A DNA stretch of 64,000 nucleotides from Cupriavidus sp. YR651 (lineage in GTDB: Bacteria; Pseudomonadota; Gammaproteobacteria; Burkholderiales; Burkholderiaceae), in contig NZ_FMYZ01000001.1 in NCBI RefSeq assembly GCF_900101625.1, forward strand, positions 1,148,304-1,212,303, written 5' to 3'. A program made the position numbers and the translations under genes. Positions 7,236 through 16,518 of this stretch are shown piece by piece (the first letter of the stretch is position 1; every line of letters begins with the position of its first letter). Under the pieces are notes generated by a model. It was not told where the DNA came from. It worked only from the letters and a program-made list of their open reading frames with translations, and did not search any database.

Positions 7236-8025
7236 GAGGGCTCTCCAGACCGGAAGCACTGCGGCCAGGCGGCGATTACGCCGCAATAATTCATAATTAT
7301 GGAGAACGGTGTCGCCGGATCAAGTGCTTTCGATGCTGCAAAGCGGCAATTGGCGACAAACCTGTGGCGCGCGGGCATCGATCGATGCGCGAACGCAGCG
7401 CTTGCCGTGGCAGAAATGATACGAAGGGAATCAACGAGGTGCGGCGGACGGTCCCCTGCCTCCCTGCAGAAGACCGTCCGCGCCTGAAAGAACCGCCATC
7501 AGACGTCTCATCGTCGGCCGGCAAGACCGGTCGCACGTGGGTCAGAGTTGACATGCCGGGCACTGGCCCCGCGCCCACCCCCTGTCAAAAGCGTCCGGCT
7601 GGCGGACGCGGGATTTCCCGCTGGCTATCTCTTTTCCGTTATCGGTAGCGCCCCATGCATCGCCCGTGCATGTCCTGCCCCCGGCGCTCCCGCTGGCTGG
7701 CTTTGCCTGGCCCGCCTGTTCTTGTAACAGACTTAAAAGCGAGGACCGTGCCAGACCCGGCAAGTCATTGATTCCATTAAGGGGGATGATCCGAGACTTG
7801 TTACAAGATGGCAGCGATGTAACAGGATGTTTCTCCGTCGTTACGACCTCGGCTACGCTACCGATCGCAGCGAATGCCGTCCATGCCCGGTCCAGGGCCC
7901 GCTTTGTGATTCTTTGCCGCCACAGCGATGCGACAATGTGTGGCGCGAAGCACTAACGCGCCGCTCCAAACGGTTGCAAAAACGAAACAAGGGCAAGCCA
8001 TGCCCGAATCAGGGAGAGGTCAATC
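7236..8025. other. 790-bp gene-free interval with several hairpins and TGTAACA repeats
   Basis: No open frame here looks like a protein. Structured elements are a perfect 14-bp palindrome GCATCGATCGATGC (7375-7388); a 10-bp perfect stem GCGGACGGTC/GACCGTCCGC (7444-7453 with 7472-7481); overlapping hairpins at 7591-7609 (GCGTCCG/CGGACGC) and 7608-7621 (GCGGGA/TCCCGC); and three copies of TGTAACA or its reverse complement at 7723-7729, 7799-7805 and 7818-7824. The middle copy lies inside the palindrome CTTGT-T-ACAAG. The left end must hold the malonate operon promoter and the right end the promoter of the yjgN-like gene. A small RNA in the middle is possible but unproven. Confidence 0.45.
7286..7300. 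promoter_or_regulatory. Candidate operator upstream of the malonate operon
   Basis: An AT-rich inverted repeat (ATAAT at 7286-7290, ATTAT at 7296-7300, five bases between) stands out in GC-rich surroundings. It lies about 50 bp upstream of the regulator start codon, where promoter and operator would be expected. Being the only palindrome of this kind at the head of the operon, it is a candidate site for the GntR protein or the -10 region of its promoter. Confidence 0.4.
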
Positions 8026-9105
8026 ATGCAATGGGATTCGCACAACGGCGTCACCATGGGCGGCGGCACACCCGTGGAGGACATTCCGCAGCGTTCGCTT
8101 CAGCTGTCCTTCACCGGATCAGGCTCCGAGTTCTTCCGGATCTGGATCGTCAACACGCTGCTGTCGATCGTGACGCTGGGCATTTACTCGGCGTGGGCAA
8201 AGGTCCGCACGCTGCAGTACTTCTACCGCAATACAAGCCTGGACGGCGCCACGTTCGACTATCACGGCCGCCCGATGGCGATTCTCAAGGGCCGCGCCAT
8301 TGTCTTCGTGCTGGCCGGGCTATTCCAGTTCAGCGGCATCGTGTCGCCGCTGCTGACGCTCGCGCTGGTCCTGGTATTCGCGGGTGTGTTCCCGTTCCTG
8401 CTGTTGCGCTCGCTGCGTTTCCGCATGGCCAATTCGAGCTATCGCGGCCTGCGGTTCGCCTTCGCCGGCAACGATGCGGAGGCCTACAAGGTCTTTCTGC
8501 TCTGGCCCATCCTGACGGCCCTGTCGCTGTATGCCCTGGCCCCGCTGGCGCATCAGCGCTTCAAGCGCTATCAGCACAACAACACCCGTTTCGGCACCGC
8601 ACCGTTTGCCTTTGACGCCACCGCCGGCGACTTCTATGGCACGTATCTGCGCACGGGAATGGTGATGGCCGCGTTCATGCTGGCGTCCGCCGTTGCAGGC
8701 GTCGCGCTTGGCGCTGCGGCCGGCCAGCCCGGGACGGTCGTGGCGGTGATCCTCGGCATGATGACGATCGGCACCTCGCTCGGCTTCCTGATGATTCGCC
8801 CGTACTTCACCGCACGCCTGCAGAACCTGGTCTGGAACCACACCACGCTGGCCCCGCACCGCTTCCGCAGCGAGGTCCGTGCGCGCCGCCTGCTCTTCAT
8901 CTCGCTGACCAACCTGATTGGCATCGTGCTGACGCTCGGCCTGTTCCTGCCGTTCGCGCGTGTCCGGGCCACGCGCTATCGCGTGGAGTCGATGACGATG
9001 CTGGCGGCTGGCCCGCTCGACGCCTTTGTCGCCGGAGAAGCCGAACAGGTCGGCGCGCTCGGCGATGCGGCGGTCGACTGGTACGACATCGACATCGCTC
9101 TCTGA
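8026..9105 (+). CDS. YjgN-family (DUF898) inner-membrane protein
   Basis: A 359-residue polytopic membrane protein matching the YjgN/DUF898 family. The hallmark is the repeated module in which a FTGSGSEFFRIWIVN opening leads to a TLGIYSAWAKVRT motif and then an aromatic YFYRNTSLDG segment; a second degenerate copy appears later as RLLFISLTNLIG, TLGLFLPFARVRATRY. I count about six strongly hydrophobic segments. The biochemical function of the family is unknown. The gene is followed after 19 bp by an M48 metalloprotease, a pairing that suggests a joint role in membrane protein processing or quality control. The annotated ATG is preceded by AGAGG (GGGAGAGGTCAATC). Confidence 0.8.
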   Translation: MQWDSHNGVTMGGGTPVEDIPQRSLQLSFTGSGSEFFRIWIVNTLLSIVTLGIYSAWAKVRTLQYFYRNTSLDGATFDYHGRPMAILKGRAIVFVLAGLFQFSGIVSPLLTLALVLVFAGVFPFLLLRSLRFRMANSSYRGLRFAFAGNDAEAYKVFLLWPILTALSLYALAPLAHQRFKRYQHNNTRFGTAPFAFDATAGDFYGTYLRTGMVMAAFMLASAVAGVALGAAAGQPGTVVAVILGMMTIGTSLGFLMIRPYFTARLQNLVWNHTTLAPHRFRSEVRARRLLFISLTNLIGIVLTLGLFLPFARVRATRYRVESMTMLAAGPLDAFVAGEAEQVGALGDAAVDWYDIDIAL

Positions 9106-9124
9106 GCGTCAACGAAGGATCGCC

Positions 9125-10186
9125 ATGGTCGCCGCCCAGTATTTCGACACGCGCTCTTCGCGCGCCCACCCGGTGGTGCTGATCGTGACCGGCGGCCAGG
9201 CCATCCTCCATGACGCCGATGGCGAAGAGTTGCGGCGCACGCCGCTGGCCTCGCTGCGCGTCTCCGAACGCAACAAGCGCGCGCCGCGGCTGGTGACGTT
9301 CGACGATGGCGCGTACTGTGAGATTGCCGACCACGCCACCTTCGAGGCCATGCTGGCGGCGACCGGCCATCGCGAAGGCTGGGTGTCCCGCGCGCAGAAC
9401 AGCTGGCGGCTGGCGGGTGCGTCCGCACTCGGGCTGGTCGTCGTCATCGTCCTTTCCTACGACTACCTGCTGCCCTGGACGGCGTCGTGGCTGGCCGATG
9501 CGGTGCCGGCTTCGATCGAGGCGCAACTGGGCCGCGCCACGCTCGACAGTCTGGATCATGGCCTCGTCGCGCCCACCGCGCTGCCTGCCGCCGAGCAGCA
9601 GCGCATCCGCGAAGGTTTTGCCGCGCTGCGCCGTCCGGACGATCCCGGCCATGACTATCAGATCCTCTTTCGCAAAGGCGGGCGGATCGGCCCCAATGCC
9701 CTGGCACTCCCCGGCGGCACGATCGTCGTGACCGACGAACTCGTGCGGCTGATCGGCACGGATACGGGAATGCTGGGCGTGCTCGCCCACGAGGCCGGCC
9801 ACGTGGCGCAGCGCCACGGCCTGCAGCAGGTCATCCAGGGTTCGGCCGTGGGTGCGCTGGCGGCCTACATGTTTGGCGATTTCTCATCGATGCTGGCCAC
9901 GGTCCCCGCCGCGCTGCTGACGATGCGCTACTCGCGCGATCACGAGCGCGAGGCCGACGCCTACGCGGTCGACGTGATGCGGCAGAACCGGTTGCCGATA
10001 TCGGCATTTGCCGATGTGTTGCAGAAGCTGGAAGACGCGCACGAACGGCGCGCCGGAAATGGCAAGGAAAATCAGCGGGCCGGACGGGACCAGAAGGAGA
10101 CGGAGGGGGACGACGCCTCCGGCTTCTTCTCGACCCACCCGCTCACGCGCGAGCGGATCGACGCCATACGCAACGCCGGCCAGTAG
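9125..10186 (+). CDS. M48-family membrane metalloprotease paired with YjgN
   Basis: A 353-residue zinc protease. Residues 1-90 form an N-terminal domain rich in beta-strand-like segments, about residues 95-120 a transmembrane segment, and the protease domain follows. It contains HEAGH (222-226) and the downstream zinc ligand in HEREADAY (E277), with FSTHPLTRERI near the C-terminus as in M48C Oma1/BepA-like enzymes. A charged low-complexity insert (GNGKENQRAGRDQKETEGDD) precedes that final motif. ATG 9125 is chosen because AAGGA lies seven bases upstream, only 19 bp after the yjgN stop, indicating an operon. The substrate is unknown; misfolded membrane or envelope proteins are the family precedent. 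Confidence 0.85.
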   Translation: MVAAQYFDTRSSRAHPVVLIVTGGQAILHDADGEELRRTPLASLRVSERNKRAPRLVTFDDGAYCEIADHATFEAMLAATGHREGWVSRAQNSWRLAGASALGLVVVIVLSYDYLLPWTASWLADAVPASIEAQLGRATLDSLDHGLVAPTALPAAEQQRIREGFAALRRPDDPGHDYQILFRKGGRIGPNALALPGGTIVVTDELVRLIGTDTGMLGVLAHEAGHVAQRHGLQQVIQGSAVGALAAYMFGDFSSMLATVPAALLTMRYSRDHEREADAYAVDVMRQNRLPISAFADVLQKLEDAHERRAGNGKENQRAGRDQKETEGDDASGFFSTHPLTRERIDAIRNAGQ

Positions 10187-10216
10187 GCGATCACGCTCAA
10201 TGGGCCGGCGAGGACA

Positions 10217-11032
10217 TCAGCGCGCGGCCCCTGCGGCTGCGCCTGCCTGACGGCGATAGGCCCACACCATCAACAGCACGCCGATCAGGATCATCGGCAG
10301 GCTGAGCCACTGCCCCATCGAGAAGTTCAGCGCCAGCAGCCCGAGGAACGTGTCAGGCTCGCGCGCGAACTCGGCCAGGAAGCGGAAACCACCGTAGCCG
10401 ATCAGGAACGCCCCCGACACGGCACCCATCGGCCGCGGCTTGCGGGCGAACAGCCACAGGATGATGAACAGCGCGACGCCTTCCCCCGCGAACTGGTAGA
10501 GCTGCGACGGGTGGCGGGGAATGTTGTCGCCAGCCTGCGGGAAGATCATCCCCCACGGGAGGTCGGTCGGGCGGCCCCAGAGTTCGCCGTTGATGAAGTT
10601 GCCGATCCGTCCCGCGGCCAGGCCGCACGGAATCATTGGCGCGATGAAATCGGTGACTTCCATCCAATGCCGGCGCCGCACCTTGGAGAACACCCACATC
10701 GCGACGAGCACGCCGAGGAAGCCGCCATGGAATGCCATGCCGCCTTCCCAGACCTTGAAGATCTCCAGCGGATGCGTGAGGTAGTAGCTCGGCTTGTAGA
10801 ACAGCACATAGCCAAGCCGGCCGCCCAGGATGACCCCGAGCACACCGTAGAACAGCATGTCGTCCAGGTCCCGCGTGACCCAGCCGCGCGCCGCGATATG
10901 CGGCTGGCGGATGCGCAGGCGGCCGAACCACAGGAACATGATGAAGCCGGCCAGGTACATGAGGCCGTACCAGCGGATGGCCAGCGGCCCCAGATGGATG
11001 GCGACCGGGTCGAATTGCGGATGAACGAGCAT
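10217..11032 (-). CDS. lgt: Prolipoprotein diacylglyceryl transferase
   Basis: A 271-residue inner-membrane enzyme that transfers diacylglycerol from phosphatidylglycerol to the lipobox Cys of preprolipoproteins, the first step of lipoprotein maturation. Diagnostic stretches are MAFHGGFLG near residue 95, the Lgt signature around [18 protein letters not shown] near residue 140, and the C-terminal GQWLSLPMI. About seven hydrophobic segments are visible and the length is normal. It converges on the M48 gene with a 30-bp gap. No thyA follows it as in some enterobacteria. Confidence 0.96.
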   Translation of the reverse strand: MLVHPQFDPVAIHLGPLAIRWYGLMYLAGFIMFLWFGRLRIRQPHIAARGWVTRDLDDMLFYGVLGVILGGRLGYVLFYKPSYYLTHPLEIFKVWEGGMAFHGGFLGVLVAMWVFSKVRRRHWMEVTDFIAPMIPCGLAAGRIGNFINGELWGRPTDLPWGMIFPQAGDNIPRHPSQLYQFAGEGVALFIILWLFARKPRPMGAVSGAFLIGYGGFRFLAEFAREPDTFLGLLALNFSMGQWLSLPMILIGVLLMVWAYRRQAGAAAGAAR

Positions 11033-11083
11033 GGCTGTCGTGAAAGTGGCTGGATGTTGTGGTTGGCGGCGCGGACGGTCCGG

Positions 11084-12037
11084 CTATGACGTTATGCCAG
11101 CATCGTGCGTCAACCCGATGGCGGTGGCGAGCCCCGTGGCAATGTCGATGAAGGACCTCAGCACGGGTGCCACGCCGGCCGCGCCTTCGCGCCAGACCAG
11201 CCCCGTTTCGATCTCCGGCCCGGCATCGCGCAGCGCCAGGTAGGACACCCCCGTCCGCCGCAGATTGCACAGCGACGCGGGCACCAGTGCCACGCCCATG
11301 CCAGCCGAGACCAGGCTGACGATCGTCTGCATCTGGATCGCCTCCTGGGCAATCACGGGCACCAGGCCGTCGCGCGCGTAGTAGCCCGTAATGATGTCAT
11401 AAAACGCCGGCGCACTTCGCCGCGGGAAGATGATCAGCGGCTCGTGCGCGGCCTCGCGCAGGGACACGGCCTGCAGCGTCGTTGCGTCCGCGTCGCGCCC
11501 GGCGGGCCGCCAGCCGTCGGGCACGGCCAGCACCAGAGGCTCGCGCACCAGTGGCAGGTAGGAGAGCCCGTGCGGCATCGTCGGCAATTGCGGGCGAATG
11601 ACCAGGCCCGCGTCGATGGTTCCATCGATCAGCGCCTCCAGCTGGACATCGCTCGTGGCTTCGCGCAATTGCAGCTGGACCTCCGGGTGACGTGCGCGGA
11701 AATGCCGCAGCAGTTCGGGCAGGATCCCGTAGTCGGCAGTGCTGACGAACGCCAGCGCCAGCGACCCGATTTCCCCCCGGGCCAGCCGCTGGGCGAGTCC
11801 TGGCAACGCGGCGGCATCGGCCAGTACGCGGCGCACCTCGGGCAGCCACTGCTGGCCGGCTGGCGTGAGCATCACGGAGCGCCGCGTGCGGGCGAACAGC
11901 TGGACGCCGATTTCCTCCTCCAGCGCCTGGATCTGCTGCGACAGCGGTGGCTGTGTCATGGCCAGCCGGCGCGCGGCGCGGCCGAAATGCAACTCCTCCG
12001 CCACCGTGACGAAGTACCGCAGCTGACGCAAGTCCAC
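11084..12037 (-). CDS. LysR-family transcriptional regulator divergent from ilvD
   Basis: A 317-residue LysR protein. The N-terminal winged helix is RQLRYFVTVAEELHFGRAARRL followed by QPPLSQQIQALEEEIGVQLFAR; a periplasmic-binding-like effector domain fills residues 90-300. The start is GTG at 12037, chosen because AGGAG sits five bases upstream and the HTH begins immediately afterwards. It is divergent from ilvD, and a perfect 8+3+8 palindrome at 12072-12090 lies between them, the usual arrangement for a LysR factor controlling its neighbour and itself. The sequence resembles aromatic- and branched-chain-pathway regulators, but the inducer cannot be read from the sequence. Confidence 0.88.
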   Translation of the reverse strand: MDLRQLRYFVTVAEELHFGRAARRLAMTQPPLSQQIQALEEEIGVQLFARTRRSVMLTPAGQQWLPEVRRVLADAAALPGLAQRLARGEIGSLALAFVSTADYGILPELLRHFRARHPEVQLQLREATSDVQLEALIDGTIDAGLVIRPQLPTMPHGLSYLPLVREPLVLAVPDGWRPAGRDADATTLQAVSLREAAHEPLIIFPRRSAPAFYDIITGYYARDGLVPVIAQEAIQMQTIVSLVSAGMGVALVPASLCNLRRTGVSYLALRDAGPEIETGLVWREGAAGVAPVLRSFIDIATGLATAIGLTHDAGITS

Positions 12038-12071
12038 ACGGGCTCCTGATATGTTTTTCGACTCAATGAAG

Positions 12072-12090
12072 GTCAAATAATATATTTGAC
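12072..12090. promoter_or_regulatory. LysR-type operator palindrome (lysR//ilvD)
   Basis: GTCAAATA and TATTTGAC form perfect 8-bp arms around a 3-bp ATA centre. The core satisfies the T-N11-A rule of LysR boxes. It is the only AT-rich palindrome in the 150-bp divergent region, 35 bp upstream of the lysR GTG and 98 bp upstream of the ilvD ATG. Confidence 0.65.
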
Positions 12091-12114
12091 ACCACAAAAC
12101 GCAAGCGGCATTCT
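12086..12114 (+). promoter_or_regulatory. Candidate ilvD promoter overlapping the LysR palindrome
   Basis: A consensus -35 TTGACA (12086-12091) is followed after 17 bp by CATTCT (12109-12114), a weak -10. The -35 shares bases with the right arm of the palindrome, so a bound LysR protein could touch or block RNA polymerase. The weak -10 fits an activator-dependent promoter. Confidence 0.45.
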
Positions 12115-12187
12115 CTTGCCCACAACACGGCGGGCGCGCGCCTCGACTGGCCGCTGCGCCCCGGAATCCCCCCGGAGAGACCCCATC

Positions 12188-13861
12188 ATGGCTTTCAACA
12201 AACGTTCCAAAAACATCACACAGGGCGTCGCGCGCTCCCCCAACCGGTCGATGTACTACGCGCTCGGCTATGAGAAGGAAGACTTCGACAAGCCGATGGT
12301 CGGCATCGCCAACGGCCATTCCACGATCACCCCCTGCAACGCCGGCCTGCAACGCCTGGCCGACGCCGCCGTGGACGCCGTGAAGACCTCCGGCGCCAAC
12401 CCGCAGATCTTCGGCACGCCGACGATTTCGGACGGCATGTCGATGGGCACCGAGGGCATGAAGTACTCGCTGATCTCGCGCGAGGTGATCGCCGACTGCA
12501 TCGAGACCGCGGCCCAGGGCCAGTGGATGGACGGCGTGGTCGTCATCGGCGGCTGCGACAAGAACATGCCAGGCGGCATGATCGCGCTGGCCCGCACCAA
12601 CGTGCCGGGCATCTACGTGTACGGCGGCACCATCAAGCCGGGCAAGTGGAAGGGCCAGGACCTGACCATCGTGTCGTCGTTCGAGGCCGTGGGCGAATTC
12701 ACCGCCGGCCGCATGACCCAGGAAGACTTCGAAGGCGTGGAAAAGAACGCCTGCCCGTCCACGGGTTCGTGCGGCGGCATGTACACCGCCAACACGATGA
12801 GCTCGTCGTTCGAGGCGCTGGGCATGTCGCTGCTGTACTCGTCGACGATGGCCAATCCGGACCAGGAAAAGGTCGACAGCGCCGCCGAGTCCGCCCGCGT
12901 GCTGGTCGAAGCCATCAAGAAGGACATCAAGCCGCGCGACATCATCACCCGCAAGTCGATCGAGAACGCCGTGACGCTGATCATGGCGACCGGCGGCTCG
13001 ACCAACGCCGTGCTGCACTACCTGGCCATCGCCCATTCGGCTGAAGTGGAATGGACCATCGACGATTTCGAGCGCATCCGTCTGCGCGTGCCGGTGATCT
13101 GCAACCTGAAGCCGTCGGGCCAGTACGTGGCCACCGACCTGCACCGCGCGGGCGGCATCCCGCAAGTGATGAAGATCCTGCTGCGCGCCGGCCTGCTGCA
13201 TGGCGACTGCCTCACCATCACCGGCCGCACGCTGGCCGAGGAACTGGAACACGTGCCCGACCAGCCCCGCGCTGACCAGGACGTGATCCTGCCGATCGAC
13301 AAGGCTCTCTACGCCAAGGGTCACCTGGCCATCCTGAAGGGCAACCTGGCCGAGGAAGGCGCGGTGGCCAAGATCACCGGCCTGAAGAACCCGGTCATCA
13401 CCGGCCCGGCCCGCGTGTTCGAGGACGAGCAGAGCGCGATGGATGCGATCCTGGCCGACAAGATCCAGGCCGGCGACATCCTGGTGCTGCGTTACCTGGG
13501 GCCGAAGGGTGGCCCGGGCATGCCGGAAATGCTGGCGCCGACGTCGGCCATCATCGGCAAGGGCCTGGGCGAATCCGTGGGCTTCATCACCGACGGCCGC
13601 TTCTCGGGCGGCACCTGGGGCATGGTGGTTGGCCACGTGGCGCCGGAAGCGTTCGTGGGCGGCACGATCGCACTGGTGAAGGAAGGCGATTCCATCACCA
13701 TCGACGCACACAAGCTGCTGTTGCAACTGAACGTGCCGGACGAGGAACTGGCCAAGCGCCGCACGGCCTGGAAGCAGCCGGCACCGCGCTACACGCGTGG
13801 CGTGCTGGCAAAGTTCTCGAAGCTGGCATCGACGGCCAGCAAGGGCGCCGTGACGGACTGA
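12188..13861 (+). CDS. ilvD: Dihydroxy-acid dehydratase
   Basis: A 557-residue Fe-S dehydratase that converts 2,3-dihydroxyisovalerate and its methylvalerate homologue to the 2-keto acids of valine and isoleucine synthesis. The iron-sulfur ligands are visible in [10 protein letters not shown] near residue 122 and [15 protein letters not shown] near residue 195, with a third Cys near residue 50 (TPCNAG). The C-terminal [19 protein letters not shown] is also family-typical. The ATG at 12188 follows GGAGAG at good spacing; the longer frame from 12086 runs through the regulatory region. It is followed by a strong terminator, so it is probably monocistronic. Confidence 0.96.
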   Translation: MAFNKRSKNITQGVARSPNRSMYYALGYEKEDFDKPMVGIANGHSTITPCNAGLQRLADAAVDAVKTSGANPQIFGTPTISDGMSMGTEGMKYSLISREVIADCIETAAQGQWMDGVVVIGGCDKNMPGGMIALARTNVPGIYVYGGTIKPGKWKGQDLTIVSSFEAVGEFTAGRMTQEDFEGVEKNACPSTGSCGGMYTANTMSSSFEALGMSLLYSSTMANPDQEKVDSAAESARVLVEAIKKDIKPRDIITRKSIENAVTLIMATGGSTNAVLHYLAIAHSAEVEWTIDDFERIRLRVPVICNLKPSGQYVATDLHRAGGIPQVMKILLRAGLLHGDCLTITGRTLAEELEHVPDQPRADQDVILPIDKALYAKGHLAILKGNLAEEGAVAKITGLKNPVITGPARVFEDEQSAMDAILADKIQAGDILVLRYLGPKGGPGMPEMLAPTSAIIGKGLGESVGFITDGRFSGGTWGMVVGHVAPEAFVGGTIALVKEGDSITIDAHKLLLQLNVPDEELAKRRTAWKQPAPRYTRGVLAKFSKLASTASKGAVTD

Positions 13862-13908
13862 TGCCGGACTGATCGTCCGACTGATTGCCGGAAGCGCTGA
13901 AAACAAGA

Positions 13909-13940
13909 AAGGCCTGCGAAGCGATTTCGCAGGCCTTTTT
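13909..13940 (+). terminator. Intrinsic terminator of ilvD
   Basis: GGCCTGCGAA (13911-13920) pairs perfectly with TTCGCAGGCC (13925-13934) around a 4-base loop, followed by a run of six T. The A-rich 5' flank gives it some function for the convergent DUF2486 gene as well. Confidence 0.9.
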
Positions 13941-13989
13941 TCGTGGCGTCGTACGGACAAGGCACTCAGGCCTCAGGGCCGGGCCCCCT

Positions 13990-14526
13990 TCAGAGCCCGC
14001 CCGGATCCCGCTCGATCTCTTCCAGCGTGGCGTCCAGCCACTCCACCAGCCGCGCCTCCAGCGCCTGCGTCAGTTCGGTGGCAAGTTGCGCCGTCAGCGG
14101 TGCCAGGCGCGATTGCAGCGTGGCCTCCGTGTGGGCTTCGACCACCTGCGGCCATTCGGTGCGGAACCGCATCATCACGCGCGTCAGCAATTCCGTGCGC
14201 ACCGCGCGCAGGTCATCTTCGCCCGGCAGGAAGGGCGCCGGGTCAATGATCGCGGCATGCGCCTCGGGCGCGGCGGCGTCCTCGATCGGCGCCAATTCCG
14301 TGTCTCCCACCGCCGTCACCAGGCCCGACTCGGGCATGTCGGCGGTATCGATAACCGTCGCCTGCTGCCGGTGCGCCGGGTGCGATGCGGTTTGAGGGGT
14401 CGAAGCTGGCGCCACGGCGGGCGCCTCGAATACGGCATCGGGCAGCTCGATGACTTCCGTGAGCAGCGGCACGCTGTCGTTCGGGCCCAGCCGCGGAATC
14501 ACCCGCGAGGTCGTGCGTTCGCTCAT
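13990..14526 (-). CDS. DUF2486 family protein
   Basis: A 178-residue protein beginning MSERTTSRVIPRLGPNDSVPLLTEVIELP, with its C-terminal half strongly helical and acidic (LLTRVMMRFRTEWPQVVEAH, LEARLVEWLDATLEEIE). This matches the DUF2486 family, known mainly from Burkholderiales. There is no signal peptide. Its ATG overlaps the holC stop by 4 bp (ATGA), so it is translated with the DNA polymerase III chi subunit. The function is unknown; the context hints at a link to the replisome or to membrane assembly. Confidence 0.75.
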   Translation of the reverse strand: MSERTTSRVIPRLGPNDSVPLLTEVIELPDAVFEAPAVAPASTPQTASHPAHRQQATVIDTADMPESGLVTAVGDTELAPIEDAAAPEAHAAIIDPAPFLPGEDDLRAVRTELLTRVMMRFRTEWPQVVEAHTEATLQSRLAPLTAQLATELTQALEARLVEWLDATLEEIERDPGGL

Positions 14527-14960
14527 GCGGACTCTCCTTTGGCGGACTGGCCAATGTCATGGTGCGTGAGCGGATATCCCCGCTCACGATAGAAACGATA
14601 ACGCTCGCGCCCGGCATCGCGGGCCTCCGCGCTGATGCCGACCACCTCGATCAGGCGCTCGAAGCTGGCGAACTGCGCGGGCGCCTGCTCCGCCAGGTTC
14701 ACCAGCAACTGGTGATGCGGTACGCCATCGAGCGTGGCGGCCAGGATGATCGGCGTCACGGCCGCGTGCGGACTGTCCAGCCCGCAGTGCGGCAGGAAGT
14801 CCAGCGGCGAAAACGACCACAGCCGCGCGTCCAGTTGCGACAGCTGCTGCGGCGTACCGTGCACGACCACCTTCTGGCCGGCGCCATACGCCTTGCGGAC
14901 CAGCCGGCAGACATAGGCCAGCGTGTCCGGCACGTTGCTGTGGAAGTCGATGCGAGTCAT
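14523..14960 (-). CDS. holC: DNA polymerase III subunit chi
   Basis: A 145-residue protein of the HolC family. It begins RIDFHSNVPDTLAYVCRLVRKAY, contains VVVHGTPQQLSQLDARLWSF and FLPHC, and ends with the RERYRFYRERGYPLTHHDIG segment typical of chi. In the clamp-loader complex chi bridges psi to single-strand binding protein. It lies between pepA (25-bp gap) and the DUF2486 gene (4-bp overlap), the usual pepA-holC order of proteobacteria. Confidence 0.93.
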   Translation of the reverse strand: MTRIDFHSNVPDTLAYVCRLVRKAYGAGQKVVVHGTPQQLSQLDARLWSFSPLDFLPHCGLDSPHAAVTPIILAATLDGVPHHQLLVNLAEQAPAQFASFERLIEVVGISAEARDAGRERYRFYRERGYPLTHHDIGQSAKGESA

Positions 14961-14985
14961 CCCGGCTACCTGCTCTATGGCGATG

Positions 14986-16518
14986 TTAAGACGCGCGGTC
15001 CATCAGGAACTGCGTCAGCAGCGGCACCGGCCGGCCCGTGGCACCCTTGGCCGCGCCGCTCTTCCAGGCCGTCCCGGCGATATCCAGGTGCGCCCAGTCA
15101 TACTTTTCCGTGTAGCGCGACAGGAAACAAGCCGCCGTGACGCTGCCGGCCGGGCGGCCGCCGATGTTGGCCATGTCGGCGAAGTTGGACTTGAGCTGGT
15201 CCTGATAGTCGTCGTCCAGCGGCAGGCGCCAGGCCGTATCCATCGCCTTGCGGCCGGCGTCGAGCAGCTGGTCGGCCAGCACGTCGCTGCGCGCGAACAG
15301 GCCGCTGTTCACATGGCCCAGGGCGATGATGCACGCGCCGGTCAGGGTGGCCACGTCGACCACGGCGGCAGGCTTGAAGCGCTCCACGTAGGTCAGCGCG
15401 TCGCACAGGATCAGGCGGCCTTCGGCATCCGTGTTGAGGATTTCGATGGTCTGCCCGGACATGCTGGTGACCACGTCGCCCGGCTTCGTGGCGATGCCGC
15501 TCGGCATGTTCTCGCAGGTCGGCACCACGGCGACGACATTCAGCTTCAGGCCCATTTCGGCCACCGCCTGGATCGTGCCCAGCACGGACGCCGCGCCGCA
15601 CATGTCGTACTTCATCTCGTCCATGCCCTCGCCCGGCTTGAGCGAGATGCCGCCGGTATCGAAGGTGATGCCCTTGCCCACCAGCACCACCGGCGCCTGC
15701 TTGGCGCTGGCGCCGTCATAGCGCAGGACGATGAATTGCGGCGGCTCCACGCTGCCCTTGGTCACGGCCAGGAAGGCGCCCATGTTCAGCGCCTCGATCT
15801 GCTTGCGGCCCAGGATCTCGGCCTTGAGCTTGTGCCGCTTGGCGATGCCGCGGGCGGTATTGGCCAGGTAGGTCGGCGTGCAGATGTTGGACGGCAGGTT
15901 GCCCAGGTCGCGCGTGAGTTCCATGCCGTTGGCGATGGCGGTGCCGCGCACCACGGCCTGCGTGGCCGCCTTGGCGTTGTCGGCATCCACGGCCAGCACG
16001 ATCTTGCGCAGCGACGGCTTGTCGTTGGCGGCGGCGCCCTTCGGCGCACGCTTGAGCTCGGGATGGCGCTCCAGCAGGCGGTAGCCGGCGTCGCGCACGA
16101 GCGTGATCGTGGTGATCACGGCCCAGGCCACGTCGCGCTGCTGCGGCGGCTGCTGGGCCAGGCACCAGAGCGCGGAAGTGGCGCGCGTGCCGGACAGCGC
16201 ACGCATGGCGGTGCGCACGGCCTCGGCAAAGGCCTTGTCGGAAAACTCGGCTTCCTTGCCCAGTCCTACCAGCAGGACACGGGCGGCACCGATGCCCGAC
16301 ACCTCGGGCAGCATCACCTGGGTGCCGCGCTTGCCTTCAAAGTCGCCCTGCTTGACCAGACGGCCCACCAGCCCCTTGGCGGCAACGTCCAGCGCCTTGG
16401 CCACGCCGGCCAGATTCTGGCCTTCGAACAGCCCAACCACCAGGCAGTCGGTCTTCGTGGCCAGGAAACCATTTTGGCCGGCTTTGCTCCAATCCAGGGC
16501 TTTTGTGCTAAATTCCAT
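14986..16518 (-). CDS. pepA: Leucyl aminopeptidase
   Basis: A 510-residue M17 aminopeptidase that removes N-terminal residues, preferring Leu; homologues also bind DNA in site-specific recombination and carAB control. The metal- and substrate-binding signatures are present: [16 protein letters not shown] (280-295), the conserved Asp in MKYDMCGAA, and NTDAEGR (362-368). ATG 16518 is chosen because AAGGA precedes it and [10 protein letters not shown] is the usual N-terminus. It is divergent from lptF with a 164-bp gap and is followed by holC. Confidence 0.96.
   Translation of the reverse strand: MEFSTKALDWSKAGQNGFLATKTDCLVVGLFEGQNLAGVAKALDVAAKGLVGRLVKQGDFEGKRGTQVMLPEVSGIGAARVLLVGLGKEAEFSDKAFAEAVRTAMRALSGTRATSALWCLAQQPPQQRDVAWAVITTITLVRDAGYRLLERHPELKRAPKGAAANDKPSLRKIVLAVDADNAKAATQAVVRGTAIANGMELTRDLGNLPSNICTPTYLANTARGIAKRHKLKAEILGRKQIEALNMGAFLAVTKGSVEPPQFIVLRYDGASAKQAPVVLVGKGITFDTGGISLKPGEGMDEMKYDMCGAASVLGTIQAVAEMGLKLNVVAVVPTCENMPSGIATKPGDVVTSMSGQTIEILNTDAEGRLILCDALTYVERFKPAAVVDVATLTGACIIALGHVNSGLFARSDVLADQLLDAGRKAMDTAWRLPLDDDYQDQLKSNFADMANIGGRPAGSVTAACFLSRYTEKYDWAHLDIAGTAWKSGAAKGATGRPVPLLTQFLMDRAS

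Noticed and set aside
7364..7648. A 94-residue open frame in the large gene-free interval
   Set aside because: It crosses two strong hairpins, has no ribosome-binding site and no recognisable sequence pattern.
11084..13960. A 958-residue minus-strand open frame spanning the LysR gene and the complement of ilvD
   Set aside because: Only its last 317 codons look like protein (LysR); the remainder is antisense to ilvD. A GTG with a good ribosome-binding site gives the normal LysR start.
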